Origin: an uncultured Pelosinus sp.
Lineage (GTDB): Bacteria; Bacillota; Negativicutes; Sporomusales; Acetonemataceae
Length of the DNA: 51,414 bases
Reading direction: 5' to 3'
Assembly: GCA_900542835.1 (NCBI GenBank)
Contig: UQPB01000021.1
Span: forward strand, 1 to 51,414
The position numbers and the translations under genes were made by a program. The notes beneath the pieces were generated by a model, which had not been told where the DNA came from, ran no database searches, and saw nothing but the letters and a program-made list of their open reading frames with translations. This document shows, one piece after another, positions 33,296 to 42,901 of the stretch (the first letter of the stretch is position 1; every line of letters starts with the position of its first letter).

Positions 33296-35557
33296 ATGCT
33301 ACTGAAAGCAATCGTACTCGGGATGCTTGTCGGCTGGCTGCTGCCGGCCGCGCCGCTGGCCGCCCAGGCTGTCGGACCGCCGCCGGGCCGGCAGCAGCAA
33401 AGCCAGACCGGCGCCGCCAGTCATGACGCCGCGATAGGACTCGCCCGCGCCGGCGAGACGGGGGAAGCACTGCGCATCCTGAGCCGGATTGCCGTTGAGG
33501 ATCCTGACAATGACGCCGTCTTTTATGATTTGCTGGTCGTTTATAGCTGGAACAGGCAGTATCAGGAAGCGATCCGGCTCTATGAGGCAGAGCAAAGGGC
33601 GGATCCGCCGGCGTATGTGCTGGCTGCGATTGCCGGCGCCTATTACCAGACCGGTCAATATGGCAAGGCTCGCGATATCTACCGTGATCTGGCCGACCAG
33701 GGCAATGAGCAGGCCCGGATCTGGCAGGCGGAGGCAACGCTGCGCCTGGGCGATGTCCGCGGTGCCGGGCAGCTTTACGAAACCATTGTCAACAGTCAGC
33801 CCGGCAATTACCGGGGCTATTTGAGCCGCTCGCTCATGCATCTGGAAGCTAACGATCCCGTCAGCGCCCAGGCTGATATCGCGGCCGCGCTGGGACTGAC
33901 GGCAGGCCTTCCCGCCGAACTTCAGGTACGGAAGGAGGCCGCTCCGGCGCTGATTCGCAGCGGCGAGAGCAGCCTCGGCATTTCGCTGCTGCGGCCGGCG
34001 ATAGAATCCGGCCAGGCGGATCTCCACATGCAGGCTGATTATATTCTGGCGCTGAGGCTCAACGCCAATTACCGGGAAGCGATTGCCGAAGGCCACCGCC
34101 TGTGGCCGGACCTTGCCGCCGTTCCCGCTTACGGCCTGCAGGCACTGGCCGATTCCTACCTGCGGGCAGGTAAAATGGCTGAAGCCAACCGGATCTATCG
34201 CTTGAGCCTGCATAAGCAGCCCAATAGCAACGCCGTTCGCCTCGGGCTGGCTTATACCTGTATGATCAGCCAGGATATCGAAGCCGGGCTGGAAATATAC
34301 CGCGGCCTGCTGGCGGCTGAACCCGCTCTGGCGGCGACAGTGCAGGATGACGCCGCCGCGCTCAACAAACTGGGGCATTTCGCTGCCGCCAAACAGCTTT
34401 ATACCCTGCTGACAGACACTTTTCCGGATAATCTATTGTTCAGGCGGGAATTTGCCGGCGATTTGCTAACTAATGGCTTTCCCCGCGGCGCCTATGAGCA
34501 ATATCGGCAGCTCTCCTTGCTGCCGGCCGGCGAACTGCCCGGTCTGGCCGGCATGACGGCCGCGGCGGTGCGCATTGGCGATTACCGCCGGGCCGGCTCA
34601 CATATCGCCGCGCTGCAAGACCGGTTTGCCGGCAGCGTCTATGCCATGCCCGCCTTCCGGTTATACGAAGTCCGCCGCCGCGGCGGGCTGGAATTGTCCA
34701 CGGCGTCTGAGGCCAACCATAAGCGGGAAGAAACTTTCCGTACACAGGCCGCCGCCGACTGGAGCGCCGGCGGCAGTTACTCGCTGCTGGCGTCAGCCGG
34801 TTATGAGCGGCTGAGCGAGGACACTGACACGGGCAGGGAAACGGCCTCACTCCGCCACTATGCGCTGGGAGCGCGCCATGTCGGCCTCTATCACGATTAC
34901 CGCATTTGGTACGACGCTTTCGACGCCGCCGGCTACAGCAGCGGCTTCCGTCTGGAAAGCCGTCATTTTCTCGATGATGACCGTCTGATCCTGGGAATCG
35001 ATTTTTCGCGTTCCCCTGTCGCCGATGTAGAGCTGTTGCAAAACGCCGCTGACAGAATCCGGTCCGATCAGTATCATTTGTCCCTGTCGGGCAAGGTTGG
35101 CCTGAAGGATAACTACAGCCTGGCGCTGACGACCGCCCGCTATTCCGACGACAACCGCTTCAACAATGTCAGCCTGTACTGGAATCATGCCATGCTCGAC
35201 CGCTATGACAAAAACTATAACTGGTTCTTATTTGCTGCACGCGGCAAATTCAAGCGCCAGATTGCGGAATACGACAGTCCCGAGACTCGTCTCAGCTATG
35301 GAGCCGGTCTTTACGGCTATTGGGCAGTGCCTGCCGGCTACTGGGCTGCGACCGCAACGCTGGAGGCGAGCGCCGACCGGCCGGAACCGGTCGATTTTAC
35401 GCCTTACTTCCGCCTGGAATACGGACACCGCTTCTCGCCGTTTCACGAGTTGGTCGCCGGCATGTCTTACGGCCTGCGGACCGACCGCCTTAACCAGCGC
35501 GGCGGGCTGCATTTTAACTTCCGGCAATACGACCTGACCTACCGGCTGAATTGGTGA
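33296..35557 (+). CDS. pgaA: PgaA-like TPR outer-membrane polysaccharide exporter
   Basis: 753 residues with a signal peptide (about 1-23), roughly 12 TPR-like helical repeats (about 40-460) and a C-terminal beta-barrel (about 475-753) ending in an aromatic residue (YRLNW). This is the architecture of PgaA, the exporter of partially deacetylated poly-beta-1,6-GlcNAc. It is directly followed by pgaB, pgaC and pgaD homologues. ATG with GGGAGGAG upstream. Sequence identity to proteobacterial PgaA is probably low, so the call relies on architecture and operon. Confidence 0.88.
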   Translation: MLLKAIVLGMLVGWLLPAAPLAAQAVGPPPGRQQQSQTGAASHDAAIGLARAGETGEALRILSRIAVEDPDNDAVFYDLLVVYSWNRQYQEAIRLYEAEQRADPPAYVLAAIAGAYYQTGQYGKARDIYRDLADQGNEQARIWQAEATLRLGDVRGAGQLYETIVNSQPGNYRGYLSRSLMHLEANDPVSAQADIAAALGLTAGLPAELQVRKEAAPALIRSGESSLGISLLRPAIESGQADLHMQADYILALRLNANYREAIAEGHRLWPDLAAVPAYGLQALADSYLRAGKMAEANRIYRLSLHKQPNSNAVRLGLAYTCMISQDIEAGLEIYRGLLAAEPALAATVQDDAAALNKLGHFAAAKQLYTLLTDTFPDNLLFRREFAGDLLTNGFPRGAYEQYRQLSLLPAGELPGLAGMTAAAVRIGDYRRAGSHIAALQDRFAGSVYAMPAFRLYEVRRRGGLELSTASEANHKREETFRTQAAADWSAGGSYSLLASAGYERLSEDTDTGRETASLRHYALGARHVGLYHDYRIWYDAFDAAGYSSGFRLESRHFLDDDRLILGIDFSRSPVADVELLQNAADRIRSDQYHLSLSGKVGLKDNYSLALTTARYSDDNRFNNVSLYWNHAMLDRYDKNYNWFLFAARGKFKRQIAEYDSPETRLSYGAGLYGYWAVPAGYWAATATLEASADRPEPVDFTPYFRLEYGHRFSPFHELVAGMSYGLRTDRLNQRGGLHFNFRQYDLTYRLNW

Positions 35558-35568
35558 GGAGGAAAGAA

Positions 35569-37413
35569 ATGAAAAAACTGATTTTCATACTGACGGCGTT
35601 ATGGCTGTCAGCTGTTCCCGCCGCTGCCGCCGTGGTTCATCCGGCGGCAGGTCCGGACGGCGTAGTCGTACTTACCTATCATGACGTCGGCAAGGTAACC
35701 GATCTATGGGCGGTAACGCCGGCGACGCTGGAGGCGCACCTTGATTATATTGCCGAAAATGGCTATACGCCAATCTCTCTCGACCAGTATATAGCTGCCG
35801 CCAAAGGCGAGGCGAAGCTGCCGGCCAAAGCCCTGCTGCTGAGCTTTGACGATGGCTACGAGTCATTTTACACCACTGTTTTTCCGATACTGAAGCAGCG
35901 GCGGATTCCGGCAGTGATGGCTATTATCACCTCCTGGCTGGAAACCGCTCCTCCCGCCGGCGTCAAGGCGGTAACCTGGCCGCAGCTGCGGGAAATGGAA
36001 AATTCCGGCCTCGTCAGCGTCGTCTCGCATACGCACCAGCTGCACCGTTACGTGAGCCGCAATCCGCAGGGCGACGCCGGCACCGCTGTCGAAACCCGCA
36101 TCTACCAGAACGGCCGCTATGAGACCCTGCCGGAATACCGGCAGCGGCTGCAGGCTGATTTTGCCCACACGCAGGCGCTATTTGAGCAGCATATGGGCCA
36201 TAAATCCAAAGCGCTGGTCTGGCCGTTCGGCGCCTATACGCACGAGGCGATTGAACTGGCTAAGGCTGAGGGATTTACCGTTTGCTTTAAACTGCAAGGC
36301 GGTCTGAACAGCTCCGGCAAGGCGGCGCTGGACGAAGCCCTCCGGGGTATTATCACCGGCAATCCCGGCAAAAAACAGTTTGGCCGCTATTTGCAGACCC
36401 ACGCCAAAGATTCCCCGCCTCTGCGGGCGGCGCAAATCGATATTGATCCGATTTACGACGAAGATCCCCGCCAGTTGGCTCTCAATATCAAGCTGGCAAT
36501 TGAACGGCTGCAGCAGGCAGGAGCTAATACCGTTTTTCTGCAGGCGTTCAGCGATAACGGCAGCGGCAACATCGACAGCGTCTATTTTGCCACCGAGGCT
36601 GCACCGGTTAAAGCGGCCGTATTCGATCATATTGCCGCTAAAATGCAGGAACAGGGCTTTAGCGTCTTTGCCTGGGTACCGACCTTGTCCGGTCAGTGGC
36701 TGAGCGAGCGCTATCCGGCCGCCCGGGTTGCCGCCTGCGACAGCAACGCCGCCGGCTGGTACAACCGGGCCAGTCCCTTCAGCGAAGAAGTCGCCGCCAG
36801 CCTTGAATCCCTGTTTAGCGATCTTGCCGCTTATTCACATATCAACGGTATCCTGTTTCAGGATGACCTCTACTTAAACGACTATGAGGATTTCAGCCCC
36901 GCCGCCCAAGCCGCTTTCCAGCGCGAATTCAACCGTCCGTTAACGCCGGAAGCGCTAACGGACGATCAGCTGCGCCCCCGCTGGACCGCATTGAAGACCC
37001 GCGCCCTTGACGACCTGACCGGCCGGCTGCTTGCCGCTTCCCGCCGCTATCGGCCACAGCTTGTCTCCGCCCGCAATATTTACGCCCTGTCGGTTGCCAA
37101 CCCGGCGTCGGAGGAATGGTTTGCCCAAAATTATCAGAACTATTTGCGGCTGTATGACTTTACCGTTATCATGGCCTATCCTTACCTGGAAAAACAAAAC
37201 CGCCAGGCCGGCTCCTGGCTGGCCGCACTGGCTGACGCAGCTCTGCGCGAACCGGAAGCGGCCCGGAAAACGGTATTCAAGCTGCAGACCTACGACTGGA
37301 CCGACGGACGCTGGCTGGAGACAAGGGAGGTCCGGCGTTGGGAAAACATCCTGCGCCGGAAAGGGGTTCAACATTTCGCCTATTATCCGGAAAATGTCTA
37401 TGCGTTTGAATAA
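35569..37413 (+). CDS. pgaB: PgaB-like poly-beta-1,6-GlcNAc N-deacetylase / glycosidase
   Basis: A 614-residue exported protein (signal peptide 1-20). The N-terminal CE4 domain has LTYHDV (35-40), SFDDG (Asp94, Asp95) and SHTHQLH (His154, His159), matching the PgaB metal and catalytic set. The C-terminal domain (from about 285, QIDIDPIYDEDP) is the PgaB-type GH153 hydrolase, with NGILFQDDLYLNDYEDF. It deacetylates the polymer to allow export by PgaA. ATG at 35569 chosen for its GAGGAGG site, 11 bases after the pgaA stop. No lipobox, unlike E. coli PgaB. Confidence 0.93.
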   Translation: MKKLIFILTALWLSAVPAAAAVVHPAAGPDGVVVLTYHDVGKVTDLWAVTPATLEAHLDYIAENGYTPISLDQYIAAAKGEAKLPAKALLLSFDDGYESFYTTVFPILKQRRIPAVMAIITSWLETAPPAGVKAVTWPQLREMENSGLVSVVSHTHQLHRYVSRNPQGDAGTAVETRIYQNGRYETLPEYRQRLQADFAHTQALFEQHMGHKSKALVWPFGAYTHEAIELAKAEGFTVCFKLQGGLNSSGKAALDEALRGIITGNPGKKQFGRYLQTHAKDSPPLRAAQIDIDPIYDEDPRQLALNIKLAIERLQQAGANTVFLQAFSDNGSGNIDSVYFATEAAPVKAAVFDHIAAKMQEQGFSVFAWVPTLSGQWLSERYPAARVAACDSNAAGWYNRASPFSEEVAASLESLFSDLAAYSHINGILFQDDLYLNDYEDFSPAAQAAFQREFNRPLTPEALTDDQLRPRWTALKTRALDDLTGRLLAASRRYRPQLVSARNIYALSVANPASEEWFAQNYQNYLRLYDFTVIMAYPYLEKQNRQAGSWLAALADAALREPEAARKTVFKLQTYDWTDGRWLETREVRRWENILRRKGVQHFAYYPENVYAFE

Positions 37414-37427
37414 GCGAGGGCTATAGC

Positions 37428-38684
37428 ATGAGATGGATTGAATTGCTGGAGAACTTTATTTTTCTCTATCCCCTGGCAATGAGTATTGTCTGGATGATCG
37501 GCGCGCTCTACTTCTATCTCCGCCGCGAGGCCGGCATGCCGCGGCAGCCGCCGGCGCTGCACGAGCATCCATTTGTCAGCGTATTGGTGCCGGCGCATAA
37601 TGAAGCGGACGCAATTGCTGAAACGGTGCAGACTATTCTCGCTGCCGACTATCCCGCCTTTGAGGTCATCGTTATCGACGACGGCAGCCAGGATGAAACC
37701 CCGGACATCCTGCGCAGGCTGGCACAGCAGCACCCGGCGCTGCGGGTAATTTTCCTGCAGGAAAATAGCGGCAAGCCCACAGCGCTGCGGGCCGGCGCTC
37801 TGGCAAGCAATGGCGAGATCCTGGTGACGATTGACGCCGATGCCCTTATCGATAAGGACGCAATTACCTGGATGGTCAGCCATTTTGTCAATGGACCGCG
37901 CGTCGGCGCCGTCACCGGCAACCCGCGGGTTCGCAACCGCTCCACCTTGCTGGCAAAAATTCAAGTCTGCGAGTACTCTTCGATCATCGGCATGATTAAG
38001 CGGACACAGCGCATTCTCGGCAAGGTGCTGACCGTATCCGGCGTTATCGCCGCGTTTCGCAAGCGCGCCCTGTATGAAGTCGGCTTTTGGGATATTGACA
38101 TGATTACCGACGATATCAATATCACCTGGAAGCTGGAAAAGCGATTCTGGGACATCCGCTACGAGCCCAACGCCCTGTGCTGGATCCTGGTGCCGGAAAC
38201 CATCCGCGGCCTGTGGCGGCAACGGGTCCGCTGGTCGCAGGGGGGCACCGAAGTCATCCGCCGCCATCGCGATATCTGGCTTGACTGGCGGCAGCGCCGC
38301 CTCTGGCCGGTTTATATTGAATATGTGGTCTCAGTTATATGGTCCTATGCATATGTATTATTTGGGATTATTTGGATGTTAAAATTGGTGTTTCCGCTGG
38401 ACCTGCCGGTTGTCGTACTGCTGCCGGACTGGAAGGGGGCAATATTGATTGCTGTCTGCCTGCTTCAGTTCGCCATCGGCATTACACTTGACAGCCGCTA
38501 CGAGCGCTATATTCTTGGCAATTATTTCTGGGTGATCTGGTATCCGTTTGTCTATTGGCTGATTACAGCCTTGGCCACCTTTCGCTCAACACCGACCGCC
38601 TTATTTCGCCCGCTGGGCCGTCCGGCCGTCTGGATCAGTCCGGATCGCGGCCTGCCGGCAAAAAAAATTGCTCCTGGAGGATAA
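37428..38684 (+). CDS. pgaC: PgaC-like poly-beta-1,6-GlcNAc synthase (GT2)
   Basis: A 418-residue inner-membrane processive glycosyltransferase. One or two N-terminal helices, then VSVLVPAHNEAD, VIDDGSQDETPD, TIDADAL (DxD), TDDINITWKL (catalytic base region) and QRVRW, followed by about three C-terminal helices. Polymerises UDP-GlcNAc. It has no PilZ domain, so any c-di-GMP effect on activity would act through PgaD, as in E. coli. ATG 14 bases after pgaB. Confidence 0.94.
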   Translation: MRWIELLENFIFLYPLAMSIVWMIGALYFYLRREAGMPRQPPALHEHPFVSVLVPAHNEADAIAETVQTILAADYPAFEVIVIDDGSQDETPDILRRLAQQHPALRVIFLQENSGKPTALRAGALASNGEILVTIDADALIDKDAITWMVSHFVNGPRVGAVTGNPRVRNRSTLLAKIQVCEYSSIIGMIKRTQRILGKVLTVSGVIAAFRKRALYEVGFWDIDMITDDINITWKLEKRFWDIRYEPNALCWILVPETIRGLWRQRVRWSQGGTEVIRRHRDIWLDWRQRRLWPVYIEYVVSVIWSYAYVLFGIIWMLKLVFPLDLPVVVLLPDWKGAILIAVCLLQFAIGITLDSRYERYILGNYFWVIWYPFVYWLITALATFRSTPTALFRPLGRPAVWISPDRGLPAKKIAPGG

Positions 38685-38687
38685 CCG

Positions 38688-39398
38688 ATGCGCCAATCCC
38701 GTCTCGCCACCAAACAGCAACAACGCCACTCCGCTGCCTGGCCGGCCGGCGCTGCCTATATTCTGCTGCTGACCGCGGCCTACCGGCTGTTTATGCTGGA
38801 TACCGCCACACTTGCTCCCTGGCAGCTAGACGTCCTGACAGCGTTTTATCTGGGCTTGCCCGCAGTCGCTTTATTTAGCCTGCTGCTTTCTGCCACTGCA
38901 GCATGTATTCGGCGGGCAGCAGCCCTGGCGGCTCACTGGCCGCTCCCAGCCACAGCAAGGGCCGACAGCCTCGTCATCAACACGCCCGGGTTAAAAGCCC
39001 CCTCGCTGCGTGCGGTCGAAACGCTGCTTGCCATTAGCTTTTGGGCAGTCTTCCTGTATCTGCTGCATACCCTGTTGACAGCAATCGGCTGGTACCTGGG
39101 CCTGTCGTTTTTACAAAAAACAATTTTTTTATCCGCCGCTATTAACGGGACTCTCGACATGCTGACCGCCACATTTGGCTTTGCGATCCTGATATTCCTG
39201 CTGCTATTCGCCTGGGCGCAATGGAATTACTGGCGCTATGGCCGTCTCAACCGCCGCCGCGCCAGACCGCCTGTCAGCGAGGACGAGATTGCCCGCTATT
39301 TTTCCCTGCCGCTGCATACGCTGCGTCAAGCCCAACAGGCTAAAATTTTGTCGGCGCTGCCTGCAGAGGGAGGCGGCTTGCTTATTCTAGCTGAGTAG
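38688..39398 (+). CDS. pgaD: PgaD-like accessory subunit
   Basis: 236 residues with four predicted membrane helices (about 20-38, 45-68, 108-130 and 150-180) and a cytoplasmic tail starting WAQWNYWRYGRLNRRRARPP, which resembles the end of PgaD. In E. coli PgaC and PgaD bind c-di-GMP jointly. The arginine cluster here would suit that, but the site cannot be confirmed. It starts 3 bases after pgaC with GGAGG in the end of that gene. It is longer than E. coli PgaD (137 residues), with an extra helix pair. Confidence 0.8.
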   Translation: MRQSRLATKQQQRHSAAWPAGAAYILLLTAAYRLFMLDTATLAPWQLDVLTAFYLGLPAVALFSLLLSATAACIRRAAALAAHWPLPATARADSLVINTPGLKAPSLRAVETLLAISFWAVFLYLLHTLLTAIGWYLGLSFLQKTIFLSAAINGTLDMLTATFGFAILIFLLLFAWAQWNYWRYGRLNRRRARPPVSEDEIARYFSLPLHTLRQAQQAKILSALPAEGGGLLILAE

Positions 39399-39445
39399 AA
39401 GGCTCCGGCCGTCAGCGGCAAATCAAACAGGAAAGGCTGGTTGTT

Positions 39446-41407
39446 ATGCATTTGCTCCGTATCAGCAGTATTCTCGCCTTCTTAGTATTCGTCTTATGCG
39501 CCCCGGTCAATGCGGCGACACAGGTTCTGCCGCTCAGTCGTCTTGGCTATAACACCGATATTACCGTCACAGGCGCAGTGTCCGTCTACCGCGCCTCTTT
39601 CCCGCTGCCGGCAGGCTCGCTGCTGCCGGGAAGCTTTTTGCAGCTGCAGCTTGAGCCGTCGTCATACCTCAACCCCGCGTCCAGCTTTACTTTTCTGCTT
39701 AATGGGGTCCCGGTCATGACCGAATCAGCCGGCCGCCTGCAGCGTGACCCCCATATCCTTCTGCCGCTGCCGGCTGATGCACTGAACACCAAAAACCTGC
39801 AGCTGGCCATTCATGCCAATGTATACGCCAGCGACAGGATCTGCGCCGATTACCGCCGCGGCCAGCTATTTTACCGGTTGCGCAACACCTCGGCTATTTC
39901 GCTGCAATTTGAGCCGGCGCCAGTAAAAACCATTCCCGACTTCTTCCGCTCACTGTACAATGGCCTGGCGATTATTATTCCCGATCAGCCCACCCTTGGC
40001 GAACTGACCGCCGGCGCCTGGGCCTACGGCATCCTCCAGAAGGAGCTGCCTCACTATCCGATTCAACTGCTCCGCGCCGCTGAGAGAGACCGGCTGCCGC
40101 ATATGCCGCGCCTCTGGATTGGCAGTAAACAGCACCTGCCGCCCGTTCTGACACAAGCCGGCACAGACGTGCATCTGCCTTTTGCCAACGCACTGGTAAT
40201 AACCGGCGCTGATGACGCCGCGCTCAAGCGCAACCTCCAGTCCTTGCCCGCATTGCTCCGGCTTGATTCGCTGCCGGTAACGGCTGTGGACACTGAGCAG
40301 GCCAGTGCGGCTGCCGCTGCGCCTAAACGGTTGATCCGTTTTGGCAACAACAGCGTGCAAGAGGGAATTGTACGCATCCCGCTGGACTTTCCCCTCTATC
40401 CCGGCGAACTTGCCACGCTGCCGGAGACACTGGCGTTTCAGCTTGAGGGCAGTTATACGCCGCCCCAGCGTTCCGATTATGCAGTCCGGCTCGATATCTA
40501 TTTTAACCGCAGCTTAATTCACAGCGAGCTGCTGGATCATTCCGGCCAACTGCGCAAGGAAATCAGTTTGCCCAAACACCTGCGGCTGAAAAGCCGCAAT
40601 ATGCTGTCGCTGGAATTGCGGTATCCGGAGATTGACGGCATCTGCGACGTCAAAGGCCCGCTGCAAAGCGCGCAATTATACCATGCCAGCTACATGTCCG
40701 GCCAGGGCCGCTTTGCCGCTGACATGCACTCCTGGGATTCTATCGGCATGACCTTTTCCCGCAACGGCTTAATCCTCCTCGACGATCCGGCCGCGGCCGA
40801 GGCGCCGGCGATTGCCGCGAAACTGGCCCTGCTGGTCAACAGGCAGCTGCCGGATGGCCGTTACGCGTTTCCGGAATTCGCCGCTTTGGCGGAATTGCCG
40901 AACAGCCGCTCTGACTATATGCTCGTAGCCGCTCTTGCCGACAATTTGCCGCCCGGCTTGCAGACCGGCTTGCCGCTCACAGGCCAAAGCGGGGAAACCT
41001 TCCGAAAAAGCCAGGGTCTGCGCTACCTCCATCCCGACAACGCCAGCTCCGTTACCGGACAAATCGGCGTTTATCAAAAGACACCTCTTGCCGTGTTCAG
41101 CGCTGCCCATTCCCGCCAGGCACTGAGCGGCCTGCTGGACCTATTGAACACAGAGGCCGGCAGCGCCGGGTTCAGCGGCAACATCCTGTTTTATAACGGC
41201 GGTACCGCCCTTACCTTCCTCGACAGCCGCGATCCCGAAGCCGGTCTGCCGCAGCCGGGTCCGGCCGCGGCGGTTGCGGCCGCCTGGCAGCGAGCCAGCA
41301 GTTTGGTCGAGCAGTATCCCAAACTAGTCTTTCTGACAACCGCGGTTTTGCTTACCGCACTGCTGCTGCGCTTATACCTGAAGCAGCTGCAGCGCAAGCG
41401 CCACTAA
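39446..41407 (+). CDS. BcsB-like periplasmic cellulose-synthase subunit family protein
   Basis: 653 residues: a signal peptide (1-23), a large beta-rich periplasmic part, and one C-terminal membrane helix (about 628-645) with a basic tail. The pattern fits the BcsB family: LSRLGY near the start, FLLNGVPV, CADYRRGQ, then alternating carbohydrate-binding and flavodoxin-like repeats (RLWIGSKQHLPP, NALVITGADDAALKR), and EIDGICDVKGPLQ. BcsB guides nascent glucan from BcsA. A BcsB-like protein in a pga operon, with no bcsA in the window, is unusual. ATG with AGGAAAGG upstream. Confidence 0.83.
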   Translation: MHLLRISSILAFLVFVLCAPVNAATQVLPLSRLGYNTDITVTGAVSVYRASFPLPAGSLLPGSFLQLQLEPSSYLNPASSFTFLLNGVPVMTESAGRLQRDPHILLPLPADALNTKNLQLAIHANVYASDRICADYRRGQLFYRLRNTSAISLQFEPAPVKTIPDFFRSLYNGLAIIIPDQPTLGELTAGAWAYGILQKELPHYPIQLLRAAERDRLPHMPRLWIGSKQHLPPVLTQAGTDVHLPFANALVITGADDAALKRNLQSLPALLRLDSLPVTAVDTEQASAAAAAPKRLIRFGNNSVQEGIVRIPLDFPLYPGELATLPETLAFQLEGSYTPPQRSDYAVRLDIYFNRSLIHSELLDHSGQLRKEISLPKHLRLKSRNMLSLELRYPEIDGICDVKGPLQSAQLYHASYMSGQGRFAADMHSWDSIGMTFSRNGLILLDDPAAAEAPAIAAKLALLVNRQLPDGRYAFPEFAALAELPNSRSDYMLVAALADNLPPGLQTGLPLTGQSGETFRKSQGLRYLHPDNASSVTGQIGVYQKTPLAVFSAAHSRQALSGLLDLLNTEAGSAGFSGNILFYNGGTALTFLDSRDPEAGLPQPGPAAAVAAAWQRASSLVEQYPKLVFLTTAVLLTALLLRLYLKQLQRKRH

Positions 41408-41425
41408 CGCAGCATGGCAGAGCTT

Positions 41426-41486
41426 GAGCCGGCAGCTTGACCGGATAGCATGCAGTGCGGTCAAACCGGCTCCGGTGACCGCACTG
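41426..41486. promoter_or_regulatory. Two mutually exclusive stem-loops after the pga-bcsB operon
   Basis: Hairpin A pairs GAGCCGG (41426-41432) and TTGACCG (41437-41443) with CGGTCAA (41458-41464) and CCGGCTC (41466-41472). Hairpin B pairs 41453-41463 with 41476-41486 (11 bp). They share 41458-41463 and so cannot form together. It lies in the 273-base gap between converging genes. Function unknown. Confidence 0.5.
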
Positions 41487-41560
41487 GCGACTTCCTCCAG
41501 CCGACGTTGCCAGTGCTGCTCCGGCACGGCACCCGTGTTCTGATCACTACCTGACAAAGC

Positions 41561-41607
41561 AAGAACCAACCAGCGCTCCGCGATCAGGCAGACACTGGTT
41601 GGTTCTT
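41561..41607. terminator. Bidirectional terminator between bcsB-like gene and AbrB permease
   Basis: A 13-bp perfect stem, 41561-41573 (AAGAACCAACCAG) with 41595-41607 (CTGGTTGGTTCTT), and a 21-base loop, placed between converging transcripts. Confidence 0.7.
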
Positions 41608-41680
41608 TACATAACAATCACACGCTGCGGCGGGAGCAGCCGCAGTATCAGGTCGCAGTTCGCTCAAGCAGCAATTCCGT

Positions 41681-42721
41681 TCACTCCGCCGTCTGGCTTC
41701 TGCACAGCCAGCGGCGGAAAAAATACGGCATAGCCACAATGATGAACAACAGCCGGAAGATTTGATAGCTGGATACCATTGATACATCGGCGCCAAGCAT
41801 CGCCGCCGTCAGGCCCATTTCCGCCGTGCCGCCCGGTGCGGCCGAAAGGAACGCCGTCGTCAGCGAAACCGGGTACAGCAGTGTCAACAGCCAGGCGGAT
41901 AAAAAGGAGGACGAGACCATCACCAGGCTGCCGAAAACCGCATAGCGCAACAGCTTTGTCTGGCGTCGCAGCGCATCAAAGTCAATTGATTTCCCCATAT
42001 AGCTTCCCATGCAAAATTGCGATAGCGCGGATAATAACGGCGGTGTTTGTGGCAAGCTAACACCACTTGCGCCCAAAACAGCCACCGCCGCCAGCGGCCC
42101 GATCATATACGGGGAAGGAAACGACAACCGTTTGCCTGCAATCGCCCCCAGCAAAGCCGCCGCCGCGTACAAGGCTGTTATTCCGTTCAGCCCCATTGCC
42201 TGACCGGCAGCAGCCGGCGGCGAGGTCGCGGCTGCACCAGCTCCGTTGACAGCATGAATGGCCAGAAACGGCACAATAAAAACCACCATTTGCAGCCTTA
42301 CGGTCTGGAGAACACTGACAACCCCAAGATCAGCCCCCGGGAAATCCTCGCAGATAACCGTCATTTGCGACAGGCCTCCCGGTGTACTGCCCAGCAAGCT
42401 GCTGGGCAGGCTGACGCCCGTCCTGCGGGCGGTAAAATAAGCCAGATAAAAGCCGAAGGCAAGACTGATGCCGGTAACCATCAGCATCCCCGGCAGTTGC
42501 AGCAGAACCTGCCGCACCGTCGCCGGCGTAAACCAGGCTCCCATCATCGCCCCCAGCACCACCACGCCGCAGTTGCGCACCGGCATTGGCCAGACGGCGC
42601 TATGGCCCCGCCACTTCCAAAGCATCACACCGCTTAACGCGCCCAGCATCCAGGGCAGCGGCAAATGCAGAAAATAAAACAGCGTGCTGCCAAACAGCGC
42701 CGCCAGTCCGGTTTTAAGAAT
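41681..42721 (-). CDS. AbrB-family membrane transporter (AbrB duplication type)
   Basis: About 346 residues, with roughly ten membrane helices and the two repeats of the AbrB-duplication family. The glycine motifs LGSTPGGLSQM and SAAPGGTAEMGLTA are the clear marks. Relatives include ammonia-monooxygenase-like putative regulators and permeases of unsettled substrate. The start is a problem: no ATG, GTG or TTG with a ribosome binding site is in frame at the expected N-terminus. The frame stays open up to a TTG at 42916, but that part does not look like the family and overlaps the start of the divergent M20 gene. 42721 marks where similarity begins (an ATT codon). An ATG in another frame lies about 13 bases upstream, so a frameshift is possible. 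Confidence 0.72.
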   Translation of the reverse strand: MLKTGLAALFGSTLFYFLHLPLPWMLGALSGVMLWKWRGHSAVWPMPVRNCGVVVLGAMMGAWFTPATVRQVLLQLPGMLMVTGISLAFGFYLAYFTARRTGVSLPSSLLGSTPGGLSQMTVICEDFPGADLGVVSVLQTVRLQMVVFIVPFLAIHAVNGAGAAATSPPAAAGQAMGLNGITALYAAAALLGAIAGKRLSFPSPYMIGPLAAVAVLGASGVSLPQTPPLLSALSQFCMGSYMGKSIDFDALRRQTKLLRYAVFGSLVMVSSSFLSAWLLTLLYPVSLTTAFLSAAPGGTAEMGLTAAMLGADVSMVSSYQIFRLLFIIVAMPYFFRRWLCRSQTAE

Positions 42722-42901
42722 CGCAGCCGTAGCATTCCTCTCCCTGTTCTGTATTAATCTATTCCATTTCTTGCTGTAAGCGGCAAACTCCTGCTTGCGG
42801 CAAAAAACTGTTGATAGCCAAAAAATGCCGTGCGCAAAGAGGAGACCGCCGGCCGCCGTAGAACAAAAATAACATGAAGGACTGTAAAGGAGGCCATTTT
42901 C

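Noticed and set aside
37428..38684. Cellulose synthase BcsA because of the nearby BcsB-like gene
   Set aside because: Length, motifs and lack of a PilZ domain fit PgaC, and it sits between pgaB and pgaD.
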